A stretch of DNA of 24,616 bases from Chloroflexota bacterium (GTDB lineage: Bacteria; Chloroflexota; Limnocylindria; Limnocylindrales; CSP1-4): assembly GCA_021786915.1 (NCBI GenBank), contig JAJYMP010000244.1:1-24616 (forward strand), in the 5' to 3' direction. This document shows positions 23,453-24,616 of this stretch, one piece after another (within the stretch, counting starts at the first letter, position 1; every line of letters starts with the position of its first letter). The notes beneath the pieces are model-generated. The model ran no database searches and was not told the origin of the DNA. It worked only from the letters and a program-made list of their open reading frames with translations. The translations under genes and the position numbers were made by a program.

Positions 23453-23477
23453 GTCTCTCATCGCACAGTGTCTCATC
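23453..23477. promoter_or_regulatory. Direct repeats upstream of the HdrA-like/ferredoxin pair
   Basis: Read on the minus strand, GATGAGACAC and GATGAGAGAC (9 of 10 identical) start 15 bases apart, about 120 bases before the HdrA-like ATG and 95 after the XdhC stop. The spacing of about one and a half helical turns could suit a regulator; no clear promoter boxes are visible beside it. Confidence 0.35.
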
Positions 23478-23573
23478 GGATCGTGAGGGATACCAGAGCC
23501 AGATGACCCGTGCCGGGTGCCGATCGGCCACCCGCCGCGACGGCCGCCTCGCCCGGGTAGGTCCGTAGCGGGC

Positions 23574-24602
23574 TCAGGCCGGGTGCGAACGACGATGTCG
23601 CTCCGAGATGAGCTCGGCCAGGATCCCGAGCCCGATGTCTGCTGGCGTGTGGCCACCGAGGTCGAACCCGACCGGGGCGTGGATGCGGCCAATGGCCACG
23701 TCGTCGAGACCCGCCTCCCGCAGGCGGGCCACGCGCTGGGTATGCGTGCGCCGGCTGCCGAGCGCCCCGACGTAGAACGAGCCTCGCCGCAGGGCGGTGA
23801 TAAGCGCCGGGTCGTCGATCTTCGGGTCGTGAGCCAGCGCGACGACGCTGGCGGCCTTGTCGATCCCCGCCCGGTCCGCGACCTCGTCGGCCCAGCCCTC
23901 GATCAGCTCGTCGGCATCGGGGAAGCGTTCCCGCGTCAGGAATGCGGCACGGGGGTCGACCACGATGGAGCGCAGGCCGACGGCATGTGCCAGCCGGACG
24001 AGGTAGACGGCAATGTCGCCCGCGCCGACGATGACGAGTCGGAGCGGCGCCCGCACCTCGATATGCAGGCGATCTCCCCCGACCGCCACGGTGCGGGACG
24101 CTCCCTCGCGGATCGCCGTGCGGGCGAGCTGGACCGCGGTCTCGTCGAGCGTCGGATCGCCGAGCGAGCCGAAAATCCCGCCGGCCGCGTCCACCAGGAG
24201 CCGTGAAGCCGATCCGACCTCGCGACCTGACGGCAGCGGTGCGACAAGAGCGACCGAGCGCCCGTCCGCCGCCGCGTCGAGGAGCTCCGCGGGCGCCTCG
24301 GGCTCGACGAGGACGTCGATCTCCCCACCGCAGGACAGGCCCACCTCGGCCGCACGCTCGTCCGTGACCCCGAAGTGGATGACCTCCCGGTACCCCCCGC
24401 GCCGCGATGCCAGGACCGCTTCCGCGGCCGCGCCCTCGATGCAGCCCGCCGAAACGCTGCCGGCGAGGCGTCCATCGTCGGACGCCAGGAGCGTGCTACC
24501 CACCTCGAACGGGGCCGAGCCGACTGAAGCGACGAGCGTCGCGCGTCCGAAGCCAATGCCGCCGGCGCGCCACTGGGCCCCGGTCTCAAGGACGTCAGTC
24601 AT
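23574..24602 (-). CDS. XdhC/CoxF-family molybdenum hydroxylase maturation protein
   Basis: This 342-residue protein has both XdhC domains. The N-terminal domain (to about residue 110) includes SVSAGCIEGAAAEAVL and GLSCGGEIDVLVEP, with Cys55 and Cys92-like positions typical of the family. The C-terminal Rossmann domain includes LVIVGAGDIAVYLVRLAHAVG, VALAHDPKIDDPAL, VGALGSRRTH and IHAPVGFDLGGHTPADIGLGILAEL. XdhC proteins bind molybdenum cofactor and help add the sulfido ligand before insertion into xanthine/CO-dehydrogenase-type enzymes. The ATG overlaps a TGA of a frame continuing beyond the window edge (ATGA), suggesting an upstream partner gene. The only hydroxylase sequence in view is the scrap at 16508-16660. 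Confidence 0.92.
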   Translation of the reverse strand: MTDVLETGAQWRAGGIGFGRATLVASVGSAPFEVGSTLLASDDGRLAGSVSAGCIEGAAAEAVLASRRGGYREVIHFGVTDERAAEVGLSCGGEIDVLVEPEAPAELLDAAADGRSVALVAPLPSGREVGSASRLLVDAAGGIFGSLGDPTLDETAVQLARTAIREGASRTVAVGGDRLHIEVRAPLRLVIVGAGDIAVYLVRLAHAVGLRSIVVDPRAAFLTRERFPDADELIEGWADEVADRAGIDKAASVVALAHDPKIDDPALITALRRGSFYVGALGSRRTHTQRVARLREAGLDDVAIGRIHAPVGFDLGGHTPADIGLGILAELISERHRRSHPA

Positions 24603-24616
24603 CTGAGCGCCTCATG

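Overview
The window is GC-rich and gene-dense and looks like chromosomal DNA of a bacterium, plausibly a Chloroflexota lineage (for example Limnocylindria-like). That placement is inference from base composition and gene repertoire; no rRNA or tRNA gene was found to confirm it. Two themes dominate: molybdenum enzymes and arsenic handling.

Left part (1-7.8 kb, minus strand). An apparent operon reads from 7796 down to 88. It encodes a Tat-exported four-cluster ferredoxin subunit, an NrfD-type membrane anchor and a 1124-residue Tat-exported molybdopterin catalytic subunit. Together these form a TtrABC/ArrABC/PsrABC-like periplasmic oxidoreductase. They are followed by a carboxymuconolactone-decarboxylase-like protein, a DUF6457 protein and a MoeA molybdotransferase, so an exported Mo enzyme is packaged with Mo-cofactor genes. 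The substrate cannot be fixed from sequence.

Centre (7.9-16.5 kb, plus strand). This is an arsenic island. It starts with the 3' remnant of a CmtR-like regulator. Next come arsR1, fused tail-to-tail with a frameshifted antisense merR, then arsR2, a tiny membrane ORF, arsB, a CBS-domain protein and a universal stress protein. A tightly coupled operon follows: arsR3, a YuzD-like thioredoxin-fold gene, a 75-residue mini-ArsD, arsD, double-domain arsA, and two YlbF-family genes ending in cysteines. The three arsR genes share an almost superimposable promoter/operator: TCAAAC, 21 nt, TAGAaT, then 6-7 nt to ATG, with a GTTn-N3-nAAC palindrome inside. This implies leaderless, co-regulated transcription.

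Right part (16.5-24.6 kb). A 3' scrap of a CoxL/XdhA-type hydroxylase precedes an intact methylmalonate-semialdehyde dehydrogenase. Then, inverted, lies a deletion-shrunken second copy of the arsR3 operon: operator, arsR tail, 5' yuzD-like and 3' ylbF, with arsD and arsA missing. Further right are a thioredoxin/CcdA pair, a twice-frameshifted methyltransferase fragment and a pyrroline-5-carboxylate-reductase-like gene split by one amber codon. On the minus strand follow a CmtR-like ArsR with a DUF59 protein, an HdrA-like/ferredoxin pair, and an XdhC-family protein.

Overall, arsenite is sensed by several ArsR proteins, delivered by ArsD (perhaps also mini-ArsD) to the ArsA ATPase and exported through ArsB. 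The YuzD-like and YlbF-like proteins are unexplained constant companions, since both recur in the decayed copy. No arsC, arsM or acr3 was seen. The number of fragments, fusions and frameshifts marks this as a rearranged, partly decaying accessory region, although some single-base lesions could be assembly errors.
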